Shown one piece after another: positions 12,839-25,500 of a stretch of 64,000 bases of DNA. A program made the translations under genes and the position numbers. Position 1 is the first letter of the stretch. Every line of letters starts with the position of its first letter. Under the pieces are notes generated by a model. The model saw only the letters and a program-made list of their open reading frames with translations. It did not search any database and was not told the DNA's origin. The stretch is from Hirundichthys speculiger (Eukaryota; Chordata; Actinopteri; Beloniformes; Exocoetidae): contig JAGFBZ010001941.1 in the NCBI GenBank assembly GCA_018398805.1, positions 62,001 to 126,000 on the forward strand. Reading direction: 5' to 3'.

Positions 12839-15239
12839 TGTCTTTGACTGCTACTACTGTGTTAGCGCACACATGAATGCTCCAGAGTGGAAAACATCCT
12901 TTTCTCGAGGGCTTAACGTCTGCTGATGATCTGCTGCTAAAAAGACCATCAGCTCTCTGCAACTTAAATCTTAAATCGTATGGAAGCAGGATGGGAATAC
13001 TTTTTTTTTTCTTCAAAAGAAGTTATGATTCTAGGCGTCGTTCCCTCCTTCAGAGGGGAGGTGTGGGTCCAGGTGTGGGTCCGTGTCCTGCTGGCTCCGC
13101 GGAGGTTCCTGTTGGGAGTCGTTAGGGCCTCGGAGCGACGGCGGCGGCGGTCTAACATTAAGACGTCGTCCCGACAGACTGATGAACATTTTTCCTGTTA
13201 GTCACGCTCTGTTGCTCAGCGAGTTCAGAGGAAGCAGAAGGTACATGACAGATTGGAGACAAAAACATCAGAGTGTGGGAGGAGGGGGAGGAGGAGGAGG
13301 GGGGGGGCGGAGCTGTGGTCTTTAATTCCATCAGTGTTGGTTGGCAGCCATAAACAGAGAGAGAGAGAGAGAGAGGTAGAGAGACACAGAGAGATAGTGG
13401 GAGGAAGAAAGAAATCTGGAAAATCTATTAAAAATCTGACTTTTTACATCTGATGAGTTCAGAAAAGAGAAATCTGTCTTCCAGGACAGATTTTATATAT
13501 TGAAAGCTTAAAGGAAAAAAAAAAAAAATCCTAGAAAATGTCTTTTTTTTTTTTTTTTTTTTTAACCGCCGGCGGCGGAGCTCTGAAAGGTCCAGGATTG
13601 CCGTTGGGATGTAAAAAGTCACATTTTCCCGCCAAGCCGCTCGTCCGTCTGTCTGCGGCGGCTTCCAGCGAGCTGCTGCTGACCGCGGAACGTTCTGGAG
13701 AGCAGAGAAAAGCCTCTGAAGAAATCTGATGGCTTTCTGCTGATCCGGAGACATGAAAAAGCCTCTTATCTTCGTCAGAACCGGCTGAAGCTCATTTCCT
13801 CTCCCCTTCGCATCAATTTGACTTTGAAGACAAATTTTGTGGGAAATGAGTTCATTCAGAAAAAAAAAAAGACAAACCGAACCGCAGGTTTCTCATGTCG
13901 TCGGAGTCCATAAATGGTTTTATTCTCCGGGTCTTCAGAGCGCTCAGCGGTGCAGCAGCGACACACTCTGAAAACAAAAAGATCCTCAGCACGATGAGTT
14001 AAAGGCCTTAACGGCGTAACGGGAGTTCAAACACAGAGTCAGATGATAAGTTTGCCACTTTGGGACCTGCTGGAATAGTTGTTCATAGAAGTTATCTTAT
14101 ATTCGCTTATACTGTTTGAGAGAAATGTGTGTTTCACTGCGCAAACTGCTTTCAGAGACTCGTGTTCAAAGATAACGATGAGGCATAACGTAAAACCACG
14201 GTGAAGAAACTGACAGGAAAACCTCCAACAAAGATGGGAGCGGGATGTCAGACGTTGAAGACGTCTGCAAGGATTTCACACAATTATATTTAGACGAAGA
14301 CAGTGAGTAGAGTTCATCACTAAACTCTGTTTCGTGTGTAACTGAATAAAAAGTGAAGAAGCAACCGAACACGGAGAGGAAGTGACAGCTGATCATGAGT
14401 TAACTGGAGACGTGTGTGGAGGAGGCTGCTGTTGATAGCAGCTCTGTTTTAGTTTTTAAGACTAAAAGTCCTGATCTAACAACGAGGACGATGTGAAGGT
14501 CGGTGCTGGTCCTGTTCTGAAGCAGCTTCGCTCAGCCGGGTTCGTGAAGGATAACAAAACTTACCCTGAAGGTTTCAAGGTCGAATAAGTCTGAACTACT
14601 TTCACGCAGCGTCTTCGGGTTAGCGTTAGCATGAGGCCCACATGCGATTCTTATTTTTCTTTTTGAGCGGAGCTGGGTCGCACTGGTTAATACGTCTTTT
14701 CAAGTCACGTTTTAATTGGCTCGGAAGAGAAAATGACGTCAGGTCGTCTATCAGGTCATGTGACCGCTCACATTGTAGGACGTTTGGACCGAAGACGTCC
14801 CCATAATTGTTTCACCAGGTAGGGAGACCATGTGGGCTAAAAATGACTAAACTCAAGTTTGTGTTCTTGCTTGGTGCCGTTTGCTTCATCGGTAATCGCA
14901 TTTAAAGACCAAAACGACCGAAGCAGAACAGGTGGTCTCCATTTGAATCAGCTGGTCCTTCACGTGAGAAAACATCTCGACTCAAAACGGGACAAAGAGC
15001 CTGAAGTAACAGGATTTAGGGTTCCAGCATAGACGGCAGCAACGCTGGCACCAAACTGAAAAACACGTCGTCCCGCGTGACTCGTGCAGCTACCGAGCCG
15101 TTTCCCTCGACGACTTCACTCTCCGGTCATAGCAACGTGTCGTCTTCAAAAATGAACCATTTTGGCGAGAACGACAGTTACGAGCAACGTGAAGAATCAC
15201 CAGAGAGACGACCGGGTTCACGTACGTTCACCGTGTCGT
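12839..15239. other. gria1 intron with low-complexity tracts
   Basis: No gene recognised. Low-complexity DNA includes a G/A-rich run near 13270-13310, a (GA)n tract near 13360-13376, an A run near 13514-13526 and a pure T run near 13543-13562. Short frames near 14.2 and 15.16 kb have no recognisable product. Confidence 0.45.
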
Positions 15240-15932
15240 AGGGATGGAACGGTTACCGATATTACGGTAAAGCAAGGTGAAATTTTACGTGATAACAATT
15301 ACAGTTTGTGTTTGACTTCATCTCATTATCGCGGTCGATTAGCGGGATATTTAATATCAGCCTCATTCAAGTCTGTGAGCGACTGTGTTTCACGTGAATT
15401 TGTAGCTTGTAACATCGGCATCATAACGTTAGCATGGTGGAAACTGCTGATAGCACGCAGGACATTTACCAACCCGCTAAAAGGACGAAATCCAAGGTCT
15501 GGACATTTTTTTTTTTTTTTAAAGAATCCAGAGGGACAACTGTTGGAGGACAATTATCTTGTCTGCAGAGCACTTGTTTACATTTTTATTGTAATTTGTA
15601 CTGTTTCTTTATTTGCACATTTATACTTATTTAAGGTTCAGCTTAAAGTCCAAAGTTTTTTTTCATTTGAACTTGCACTATAATTTTTGTTCCTGATAAT
15701 TGTTTGCATATTTTGACCTACTATGGTTGTTAAAAGGGTTAAACAAGGGTTTGTTCATTTAAAATAAAACCTCTTTCTGTGCCAGTTGTTTGCCCTTTTA
15801 ATGTGAAAGTTTCATTTTGATAAAATTTTGGACATTTGTACAGCAATTAAGAATATCGCGATAATATCGTAAACCGTGATAATTTGGTCACTATAATCGC
15901 GATATTAAATTTTCCATATCGTTAAATCCCCC
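15240..15932. mobile_element. hAT-like MITE (ATATCGCGATAATATCG type)
   Basis: Left end AGGGATGGAACGGTTACC and right end CGTTAAATCCCCC resemble decayed inverted termini. The right side carries ATATCGCGATAATATCG palindromes, a common teleost hAT subterminal motif. The flanks CGTGTCGT and CGTGTTTT could be an eroded 8-bp duplication. The interior shows no transposase. Confidence 0.5.
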
Positions 15933-16166
15933 CGTGTTTTAAGTATTTCACAGCACAGGAGAGAAACTGAAGTCAAACGCTACCAGTTCATGAAATCATC
16001 GCGTGAGTTGAACCTGAGCAAATTAAATCGTGAAAGCCTCTTGAAACATTTAAAAAAGACTGCAGTTAACGGATGTTTTCACTGGAAAGCAGTCAAGGAC
16101 ATTAACTTTGCTCAGCTCGATAATACTAATGATTAATGATGAGCTGCAGAGTTTAGTCATTATGTT

Positions 16167-16211
16167 GAGGCTAACCAGGAGGCTAACCAGGAGGCTAACC
16201 AGGAAGCTAAC
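16167..16211 (+). repeat. 12-bp tandem repeat
   Basis: About three and a half copies of GAGGCTAACCAG in direct tandem, the last copy diverged (GAAGCTAACACT). It lies in the intron 3' of the flip exon, about 310 bp from that exon's donor. Confidence 0.8.
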
Positions 16212-16523
16212 ACTTTAGGTCCCAAAGCTTGTCAAAACTATCATTTAAAATCTGACCAAGCTAAAATGTCGTTTGCATCTCAGATGGAAGAAAAGATCTC
16301 TATCTGTCATTCTCAGGAACAGGTCAGTCTCCAAAATCATCTTTCAGGGTTTATCACAAACAAAGAAATAATAAAAAAAAAAACGCCCTCCACAGCTTTT
16401 TCTTTTCAGAGTGTACCAGTTGAGGCTTTGGGTTCTGTGGGGAGGGGGGTTGAAGGGGTGGGTGGGTGGGGGATGGACCAACACACGACCGTGGAACCGG
16501 GCCGGGTCACCTTCAGAACTGAC

Positions 16524-16638
16524 CTTTCTGCCGGAGTCCTTGTGTCCACACTCCCCCTTGTCATACCACCACTTGTTTTTCAACTTGTCTAAGACGGCTT
16601 GTTCATTGAGCTTCAGTACTGCTAGGTTTACGGGGATT
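16524..16638 (-). CDS. gria1: gria1 alternative flip cassette exon
   Basis: The 115-bp exon lies between TCTTGAAG|AATCC and GAAAG|GTCAGT. It encodes [18 protein letters not shown], then [12 protein letters not shown] and HKDSGRK. The length equals that of the flop exon and of vertebrate flip/flop cassettes, so the two are mutually exclusive alternatives that shape AMPA receptor desensitisation in the ligand-binding domain. The KDSG.K ending is the flip signature (flop has GGGDSK). Position matches the usual 5'-flop-flip-3' order. The residue at the flip/flop Ser/Asn site is Asn (AAT), whereas mammalian flip has Ser. Splicing from the upstream exon (CTCAG) reconstitutes an Arg codon at the R/G position. 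Confidence 0.93.
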
Positions 16639-17552
16639 CTTCAAGAATCAAGAGAGGGAACGGGGTTGGGAATAACATAAATAACATTATGCACCTCCAT
16701 GTTATCTTATGTTATTGCTGTCACGCGCTGCGATGGCCGCAGCGGCGGCGGCGGTGGAAGCAACAGTTTTTCTTTCAGCAAAAGTGGCATTAGCAGTACA
16801 GATGCTGCGATACGCTACAGAGAACACCTCGACGACAACAGAAAAGAAAAAAACAAACAAAAACAGGCACAATCACACAGAAAACTACTGGAAATATGTC
16901 AACATTAAAGTGATATGCGTTAATACTCCATCTAGCTTGCTTTGACCTAGCTCCCTACGTGCGAGATGTGTATTACTATATCACTTTGGGTAACCGGCAG
17001 CAGCTGAAAACCCTCTGGGGTTGTTACGTTAACTGAGCAGGACAGAAACCAGAAAACAACCAGGCTCCGAGGGGGAGGTCTTCTTCTCTCAAAACTGTCC
17101 ACTGATGGATCAAGGGAGTATTACAAAGCGAGTCAAGTGGCCCGTCGTTAGCTAGCTTGGCTTTTCTCTTTAGTTCAAGGCAAAGACTTGATTCCCGCTG
17201 CTTGTACGCTTCAGTGTGTAAACTACTGTAATCGCTGGTGGGCCTGAACATCTCAGCAACATCTGGTTGTTCTGGGAGTTGGAACCTAGCTCTGGTTAAA
17301 CCCTCCAAGACGCTAAAGGATCCCTTCAAAGCCTCTTTCACTGCAGAGACAACAGGTCATTTTAATGCATGATGATAAGATATTCCTGGAAAAACAACAT
17401 AGAAACTCACACGGAAGTAATTCCTCTCGCCGCTCCGGTAGAAATGTGCTGCGGTGGTTTTACTGACAGAGACGAAGGTCTTTGCTGGCGTTTTCTCTGT
17501 TTGTTCTTATGTTATTGGTCAGACTCTGAGTATGAACCACTTAATAACGATG

Positions 17553-17911
17553 TACAGTCATGGAAAAAATGATTGTTTTCTTCAGTTTCTTGTTCATTTT
17601 AGTGCCTGGTACAACTAAAGGTACATTTGTTTGGACAAACATAACGATAACCACAAAGATTGCTCATAAGAGTTTTATTTAAGAGCTGATATCTTACCAT
17701 TTTCCATGGTTTTCTTGATTATAACCTAAATCACTTAAGTTTTTACATCAATAGCTATGGCGTTGTACTGCCAAAAACACTGCTTTTATGCATTCAGTGT
17801 TTTCTTTTCTGTCTGTTTTAGTCACATGATGACGTTTAGTGGTACCAGGTGTTAAAATGAACAAGAAAGTGAAGAAAAAATGGTGGTCTAATAATTTTTT
17901 CCATGACTGTA
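17553..17911. mobile_element. Palindromic Tc1/mariner-type MITE, copy 1
   Basis: TACAGTCATGGAAAAAAT at the left is mirrored by TTTTTTCCATGACTGTA at the right, and the ends coincide with TA dinucleotides as expected for Tc1/mariner insertion. The 359-bp element has long inverted arms and no coding sequence. A 369-bp relative lies at 60658-61026, its interior in the opposite orientation. Confidence 0.8.
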
Positions 17912-18592
17912 GAGTCAGAGCGACTGTAATAGCTCAGTGGAAACTCGGACGATTGAGAACTAATCTTGTTGCAGTATTAAGTGTAACAGCAGGTAAAACC
18001 GCCCTTTTATTTATGTAAAAAAATAAACTCTTTGAGTTGTAAGGTTATATGTCAAAGGCCAGAATAACAGGAATGATCTGGTCCAGGTATCTAAATTGAC
18101 AATATAACCTCGTGTGAACTTCATTACATCAGACCATGAGCAAGTGTGAAGACTGAACTTTGTTTCATTAAATTAACAACAAACGTCGTATATCTAAAGC
18201 TAACGTTCAGAGGTGGTTGGAGCCAGATGATTTTAAAGTTTTTCACTCATACATGAAACCTTAGAACGAATAGAAGATGTACTTTCAGTTTAACATGACC
18301 GTACATCCCAATGTTGGAGACAGCCTTGGACACAAACCTCTAAACGACTTAGATGTGTCTTATCCTGAACAGCTGCCGTTCAAACATTCATGTAATGACT
18401 CAGTGAATCTGGGATTAAAAAGCCTCTCTGTTTTTGTGCTTTTATGGACTTGAAGCGGTAAACCCGCTGTGATCAGAGAGCACGCTGGTTGTCTTCTGGT
18501 TTCGTTTCGCTCTGGATCGTGAAGCTGGTTGCTACCGGTTACCCCGGCGCGCCATTGGCTGTCGTTACCCGTCGGGGTCACGGTGATCTGAC

Positions 18593-18707
18593 CTTGGAGT
18601 CCCCTCCCCCGGTGCCGCACTCTCCCTTGTCATACCACCATCTGTTTTTCAATTTGTCCAACAGGCCCTGCTCGTTCAGTTTTAACACTGCCAAGTTAAC
18701 GGGGTTT
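18593..18707 (-). CDS. gria1: gria1 alternative flop cassette exon
   Basis: The 115-bp exon lies between TCCCGTAG|AAACC and CCAAG|GTCAGA. It encodes [18 protein letters not shown], then [12 protein letters not shown] and TGGGDSK, a near-exact match to vertebrate flop cassettes. It replaces flip in the mature mRNA and encodes the ligand-binding-domain helix and loop that set desensitisation speed. The first base completes the Arg codon begun by CTCAG of the preceding exon. Lys is replaced by Arg before WWYDK. Both junctions are canonical, and the exon looks intact. Confidence 0.95.
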
Positions 18708-19008
18708 CTACGGGACGATAGCAACAACAGGGGACAGAGAGGGAACGAGGCGTTAATGAGGACGGCAACATCGTTACGCGTGTGCACAGGCATGACAGGT
18801 GAGCGCTGCATGAATGGTGCGCTAAAAGACGGCGTCCGCTCTTCGGTCCAGGCGGTCTTAAAGCGCAGCGGTGCACATCACATCCAGGTCGCTAACGGCT
18901 GCAGCCTTTTCCTTTATCCGTCAGGAAGACGTTTAAACCAAATAAACACAATTCTCATGCTAGAGAGACAAGTGTTATCTGCAGAAATCTCTAAACAATT
19001 CCTATAAA

Positions 19009-21255
19009 TAGGGTTGGGAATCGAGAACCGGTTCCGTGTGTTTCAATTCCATGGAATCGTTTGTCAGTTTATCCAGCGATTCTCTTATCGATTCCAACCA
19101 GCACGATTCTCACGTAATTTACACAAGTTATGCACAGTCAATTCCAGAAAGCACTTACGTGATTAAGTTACGTCGATTTAGCACGCGCATTGGAGTTGTA
19201 AACAACAATGGCGCCCACCAGAGGGGTGTTCTACGAAGCGAGATTAGAGGGTTAGCGAGGTATGTTGAGTCTAAAGCCAGGATTTCCAGAACCACGAAGG
19301 TGGCTCTCTTTCAACCTGGCTAGATCACCATGGTAACTTACTCTGCAAGCTTAACCTGGTCCGGAGCAGGTTATGTGCAGAGTTTAGGCTCAAATCGGCT
19401 ATAAACAAGCACCACCCTTTCACTTTCACCCAATCCTGTTGACCTGAGCGCCAGGATTGTGTAATGGAGGGAGAGTATTCAGAGACCGGACTGATCCGCT
19501 GGCTTCCCATGACCATATTCTCTATGAACGCTAGAGATTTCCATCTGAGGGAATACGTTACATTTGTAATCTCCTAGAGCCAGATATTGGCAGCGCCACC
19601 AAACGCAGCCGTGCGCTCACAGTAGCGCAAACGGTGTGCGTTTCTTTGCGTTTCTTTGCCGCGGGAACCTACATGCATTCAGTTGGTGATGCAGAAAATC
19701 TGAGCCAGAATACTGGAATAAAGGTTGTATTTGCTCTTACTAAACTGCTGAATATGTTTGTAGTATTCCCTGGCCATCTGCCCACGCTTCAAATAAAAGA
19801 AGCGTTTTTCTAAATCGCAGGTAACATAAATTAATAGTCCATTATATTGATAATCAGTGTGACGTGGAATTTCATGTGAAATGTTTTAATATAATTCATT
19901 CATAAGATTCCCCAGGGTGATAGGGTACCTATTAAAGTGGCCGGTGAACGTATATAACAGATAATATTAAATCTTAAATTAATTTCACATAGATTTAGCA
20001 AAAAACTAAAGTGATTTTCATTTATCATTCATAATGGGACAGTCAGACCTACATAATGTTTAAATCTGCTGCATTAAGTTTAAAGTTTAAGCGCTCTAAA
20101 AGAGGGAGGGAGATTAATTAAGGTTGTGAAATAAATATAGTGGTAAAATAAATATAATTTATGAATTTACACGATCTGCAATGTTTTGCCAGCACTCCTC
20201 TCTGGCTTTATTCGCACCTACAGTGTTGTTTTGGCCGTAAAGATTTCTTTGAAATCCTCATAGCCCTGCATTATTAAAACCTGCTCCTCCTGACTGAAAT
20301 ATACAGACCGCCATCTATCCATTTGATCCGGAAGAGGCGTCAAATGACGCGTCAAACGCCCCCTTTTATGTGAACGCGCACAGAGCAGAAAGCAGAAAGC
20401 CGCGGTTAACAAAGATAGTTGATAACCACCGTCGTGGTACCAGTTATCTCTGATGGAGAGTTTCAGGTTTGTTAAGCCAGCTCACCTAAAGAAAGCCTGG
20501 CTGTGTTGAACTTGCTTCGTAGTACACCCCCCAGGTTCAAACGCTCCAAAGTTTGGCTTCACTTCACCAAAGAAAGATGGCAACAAGGCAACTAGCAGTC
20601 ATTGTAAAGTGGAGATAACAGCGTCGGGAGGGAACACGGCTAACATGCAGAAACATTTGCGCGCACAACATTAGATAACGATAAACGAGTGTGTTTTTGA
20701 CGCGCTTCGGACTGATGGATCTCAACCCAGCAGCAGCAGCAGTAGCCAAGCTAAGATCACCTCTGCGGTTACTACGGAGGGCAACTCTGGTAAGTAGCTA
20801 TCCCGCTGCCTATGTGCTTCTTTGTAAAACACGCTATAACATTAATGCTATGCTATTAAACGAATGCATAGTATTTGCAGAGTTGTACTATGCACTGTTC
20901 CGTTGTATTTGATAGTATTTATCTCTCTTTATTATTATTTTTGAGTGCTTAGTGAGCTCATATATCCTTTTAAAAAGGAGATTTTTTTCATATCTATTAG
21001 GAAAAATCTGTTAGAAAAATGTTACACATTCTTGTGTATTTGCACAGTTACATATTACAACAGTTAACACGTTATTTTTGGGCCTCTTTTGACCTCGCTG
21101 TTGAGTTTGTAAGGTCGTGACTTCTAAGTAAAAAGAATGATGCTAATAAAACTGTTAGTTCTCCTTTTCCTCCCAAATTAGAATTGATAAGAGAATCGAA
21201 TCGTTAAACAGTATCGATAATGGAATCGGAAAAATCTTATCAATTCCCATCCCTA
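19009..21255. mobile_element. hAT-like element (TAGGGTTGGGAATCG family), itself interrupted
   Basis: Left end TAGGGTTGGGAATCGAGAA and right end CAATTCCCATCCCTA are inverted repeats. Flanks CCTATAAA (19001-19008) and GCTATAAA (21256-21263) form a 7-of-8 target duplication, which supports hAT. The interior is split by a second element at about 19221-20532. Right of that insert, a short plus-strand frame begins ATGGATCTCAACCCAGC near 20714 and runs to a donor-like CTG|GTAAGT, perhaps a relic first exon. No transposase core is recognisable. Confidence 0.7.
19221..20532. mobile_element. Nested element with GGGGTGTTCTACGAAGC termini
   Basis: The termini are inverted: GGGGTGTTCTACGAAGC at the left and GCTTCGTAGTACACCCC at the right. 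It sits inside the larger hAT-like element. The roughly 1.3-kb interior is AT-rich with no recognised transposase. The target duplication is unclear because the flanks are C-rich, so the superfamily is not fixed. PIF/Harbinger is possible. Confidence 0.6.
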
Positions 21256-21263
21256 GCTATAAA

Positions 21264-21952
21264 GCATCCTGACGGTGTCATTAGGATCCTTTACTACTTT
21301 ACTTTACTACTGGAACTACTTTCTGCAGCAGATGGAACTTCTATCATCGGTTCCAGGTTGGATTCCACCTCAACAAGACATTTGATGTCCGTTTCTGGGT
21401 TTTCAGCTTGAACCTGCTCACCTCTGTGATATACCTTTAATACCTTTAATACCTCTGCGACGCACCTTTGGTCAGAACTGGAGACGGTTCTGAACATCCT
21501 CCAGTCTGAGGTGGTCCAGAAGCAGAGAAAAGCGGCTCTCACGGGTTCAGGGATCAAGCCGGGATCTTAACTCGAACCAGGTCACCTGTTCTGGTTTCAA
21601 CCTCCCCCCGATCAGAGTCAAAGGTAATTTCAAACCCATGCTGGAGGACCTCCAGATGTTTTCACAGATGTTTCGCCTGGTCTTTGTTTTAAAGTTTAAA
21701 GCGAAGCAACGTCTTTCAGCTGTTCATGCTCTGCGTATTCGTTTTTTGTACGTCACATGACCCTCTCCGGGGGGTCGGCGTCCCACCCAAGGACGAGGCT
21801 GTGGATGTGATGTGCACGCTTTCAAACGGCCCGGTCCCAAAACCAGCAGATCTGAATCGTTTACTGACGTCTGCGCGGCGAGATGCTGATGTGCATCAGC
21901 TTCCATTCATCATCAGAAACATGAGGGAGGAACAACAGTCAGATGGGACACG
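21264..21952. other. gria1 intron, nothing further recognised
   Basis: Intron sequence with short frames that lack recognisable domains. It leads into two minisatellites. Confidence 0.4.
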
Positions 21953-22101
21953 ACCCGGGCCGGACCGGGCACGACCCAGGCTGGACCGGGACATGACCCA
22001 GGCTGGACTGGGACAGGACCCAGGCTGGACCGGGACATGACCCAGGCTGGAGCGGAACACGACCCAGGCCGGACCGGGACACGACCCAGGCCGGACCTGA
22101 T
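21953..22101 (+). repeat. 22-bp minisatellite
   Basis: About seven diverged copies of a 22-bp unit containing GACCCAGGCTGGACCGGGAC. The GGACC and CAGG words are shared with the much larger 23-bp array 400 bp downstream, so the two arrays may share an origin. Confidence 0.8.
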
Positions 22102-22507
22102 GGAGGGAAAATGAGGTTTCACATGCAGGAGACATGAAAACTGCTGGCCGTCGTCCTCGTCCACATCAGCGATGATCAGAGCGGCGAGTCCTCGACAGGA
22201 AATGCAGAAGAAGAGTTTCGCTCTAAAGTTCTGTTCAGGTCTGAATCTGTGAAACTGAGGAAGACCTCGGGTCAGAACCGCCCTGTTTCTGGGTTTCCTG
22301 ATCTCTGCTTTTACAGAGAAAAAACCAGATACTCTGGAGCGAAGCCTCTTCACGTCCTCGACCCAGAGACAGACAGAACCGTTGTTGAGAACTGATTCAG
22401 CATTCAAGTGCTTTAATGCAACCTTGTTGCCAGGCAACTGATCGCAGAATCTGAGTCTTATGTGTTGTTTTATTTTATCTTTTTTAAAGTGGTGAACGGC
22501 TTTGTGT

Positions 22508-25500
22508 CGAGCTGGACCAGGTCTCTACGTGGAGCCGGACCAGGTCTCTACGTGGAGCCGGACCGGGTCTCTACGTGGAGCTGGACCGGGTCTCTACGTC
22601 TAGCCGGACCAGGTCTCTACGTCTAGCCGGACCAGGTCTCTACGTCTAGCCGGACCAGGTCTCTACGTGGAGCCGGACCGGGTCTCTACGTCGTGGAGCC
22701 GGACCAGGTCTCTACGTCGAGCTGGACCGGGTCTCTACGTCTAGCCGGACCAGGTCTCTACGTCTAGCCGGACCAGGTCTCTACGTGGACCGCCTGACCA
22801 GGTCTCTACGTGGAGCCGGACCAGGTCTCTACGTCGGCCTGGACCAGGTCTCTACGGTCTCTACGGAGCCGGACCAGGTCTCTACTGGCGCCGGACCAGG
22901 TCTCTACGTGGAGCCGGACCAGGTCTCTACGTGGAGCCGGACCAGGTCTCTACGTGGAGCCGGACCAGGTCTCTACGTGGAGCCGGACCAGTGGGACCAG
23001 GTCTCTACGTGGAGCCGGACCAGGTCTCTACGGAGCCGGACCAGGTCTCTACGTGGAGCCGGACCAGGTCTCTACGTGGAGCCCAGGTCTCTACGTGGAG
23101 CCGGACCAGGTCTCTACGTGGAGCCGGACCAGGTCTCTACGTGGAGCCGGACCAGGTCTCTACGTGGAGCCGGACCAGGTCTCTACGTGAGCCGGACCAG
23201 GTCTCTACGTGGACCGGACAGGTCTCTACGGAGCCGACCAGGTCTCTACGTGGAGCCGGACCAGGTCTCTACGTGGAGCGGACCAGTCTCTACGTCGAGC
23301 CGGACCAGGTCCTCTACGTGAGCTGGACCAGGTCTCTACGTGGACCGGACCAGGTCTCTACGTCGAGCGGACCAGGTCTCTACGTGGAGCCGGACCAGGT
23401 CTCTACGTGGAGCCGGACCAGGTCTCTACGTGGAGCCGGACCAGGTCTCTACGTTGTTGAGCTGGACCAGGTCTCTATGTGGAGCCGGACCAGGTCTCTA
23501 CGTGGAGCTGGACCAGGTCTCTACGTGGAGCCGGACCAGGTCTCTACGTCGAGCCGGACCAGGCCTCTACGTGGAGCTGGACCAGGTCTCTACGTGGAGC
23601 TGGACCAGGTCTCTACGTCGTGGAGCCGGACCAGGTCTCTACGTCGTGGAGCCGGACCAGGTCTCTACGTCGTGGAGCCGGACCAGGTCTCTACGTCGTG
23701 GAGCCGGACCAGGTCTCTACGTCGTGGAGCCGGACCAGGTCTCTACGTCGAGCCGGACCAGGTCTCTACGTCGAGCTGGACCAGGTCTCTACGTGGAGCC
23801 GGACCAGGTCTCTACGTTGTTGAGCTGGACCAGGTCTCTACGTGGAGCCGGAACAGGTCTCTACGTGGAGCCGGACCAGGCCTCTACGTGGAGCCGGACC
23901 AGGTCTCTACGTGGAGCCGGACCAGGTCTCTACGTGGAGCCGGACCAGGTCTCTACGTGGAGCTGGACCAGGTCTCTACGTCGTGGAGCCGGACCAGGTC
24001 TCTACGTCGTGGAGCCGGACCAGGTCTCTACGTCGTGGAGCCGGACCAGGTCTCTACGTCGTGGAGCCGGACCAGGTCTCTACGTCGTGGAGCCGGACCA
24101 GGTCTCTACGTCGAGCCGGACCAGGTCTCTACGTCGAGCTGGACCAGGTCTCTACGTTGTTGAGCTGGACCAGGTCTCTACGTGGAGCCGGAACAGGTCT
24201 CTACGTGGAGCCGGACCAGGCCTCTACGTGGAGCCGGACCAGGTCTCTACGTGGAGCCGGACCAGGTCTCTACGTGGAGCCGGACCAGGTCTCTACGTCG
24301 TGGAGCCGGACCAGGTCTCTACGTCGTGGAGCCGGACCAGGTCTCTACGTCGTGGAGCCGGACCAGGTCTCTACGTCGTGGAGCCGGACCAGGTCTCTAG
24401 TCGTCCGGACCAGGTCTCTACGTCGTGGAGCCGGACCAGGTCTCTACGTCGTGGAGCCGGACCAGGTCTCTACGTCGTGGAGCGGACCAGGTCTCTACGT
24501 GGAGCTGGACCAGGTCTCTACGTGGAGCCGGACCAGGTCTCTACGTTGTTGAGCTGGACCAGGTCTCTACGTGGAGCCGGAACAGGTCTCTACGTGGAGC
24601 CGGACCAGGCCTCTACGTGGAGCCGGACCAGGTCTCTACGTGGAGCCGGACCAGGTCTCTACGTGGAGCCGGACCAGGTCTCTACGTGGAGCCGGACCAG
24701 GTCTCTACGTGGAGCCGGACCAGGTCTCTACGTGGAGCCGGACCAGGTCTCTACGTGGAGCCGGACCAGGCCTCTACGTCTAGCTGGACCAGGTCTTTAC
24801 GTGGAGCTGGACCAGGTCTCTACGTCTAGCTGGACCCGGTCTCTACGTGGAGCTGGACCAGGTCTCTACGTCTAGCCGGACCAGGTCTTTACGTGGAGCT
24901 GGACCAGGTCTCTACGTCTAGCTGGACCAGGTCTCTACGTGGAGCTGGACCAGGTCTCTACGTGGAGCTGGACCAGGTCTCTACGTCTAGCTGGACCAGG
25001 TCTCTACGTGGAGCCGGACCAGGTCTCTACGTGGAGCCGGACCAGGTCTCTACGTGGAGCCGGACCAGGTCTCTACGTGGAGCCGGACCAGGTCTCTACG
25101 TCTAGCTGGACCAGGTCTCTACGTGGAGCTGGACCAGGTCTCTACGTGGAGCTGGACCAGGTCTCTACGTCTAGCTGGACCAGGTCTCTACGTGGAGCTG
25201 GACCAGGTCTCTACGTGGAGCTGGACCAGGTCTCTACGTGGAGCCGGACCAGGTCTCTACGTGGAGCTGGACCAGGTCTCTACGTCTAGCTGGACCAGGT
25301 CTCTACGTGGAGCTGGACCAGGTCTCTCTAGTGGACGGACCAGGTCTCTACGTCTAGCTGGACCAGGTCTCTACGTCTAGCTGGACCAGGTCTCTACGTG
25401 GAGCTGGACCAGGTCTCTACGTCGACCTGGACCAGGTCTCTACGTCTAGCCGGACCAGGTCTCTACGTGGAGCCGGACCAGGTCTCTACGTGGAGCTGGA

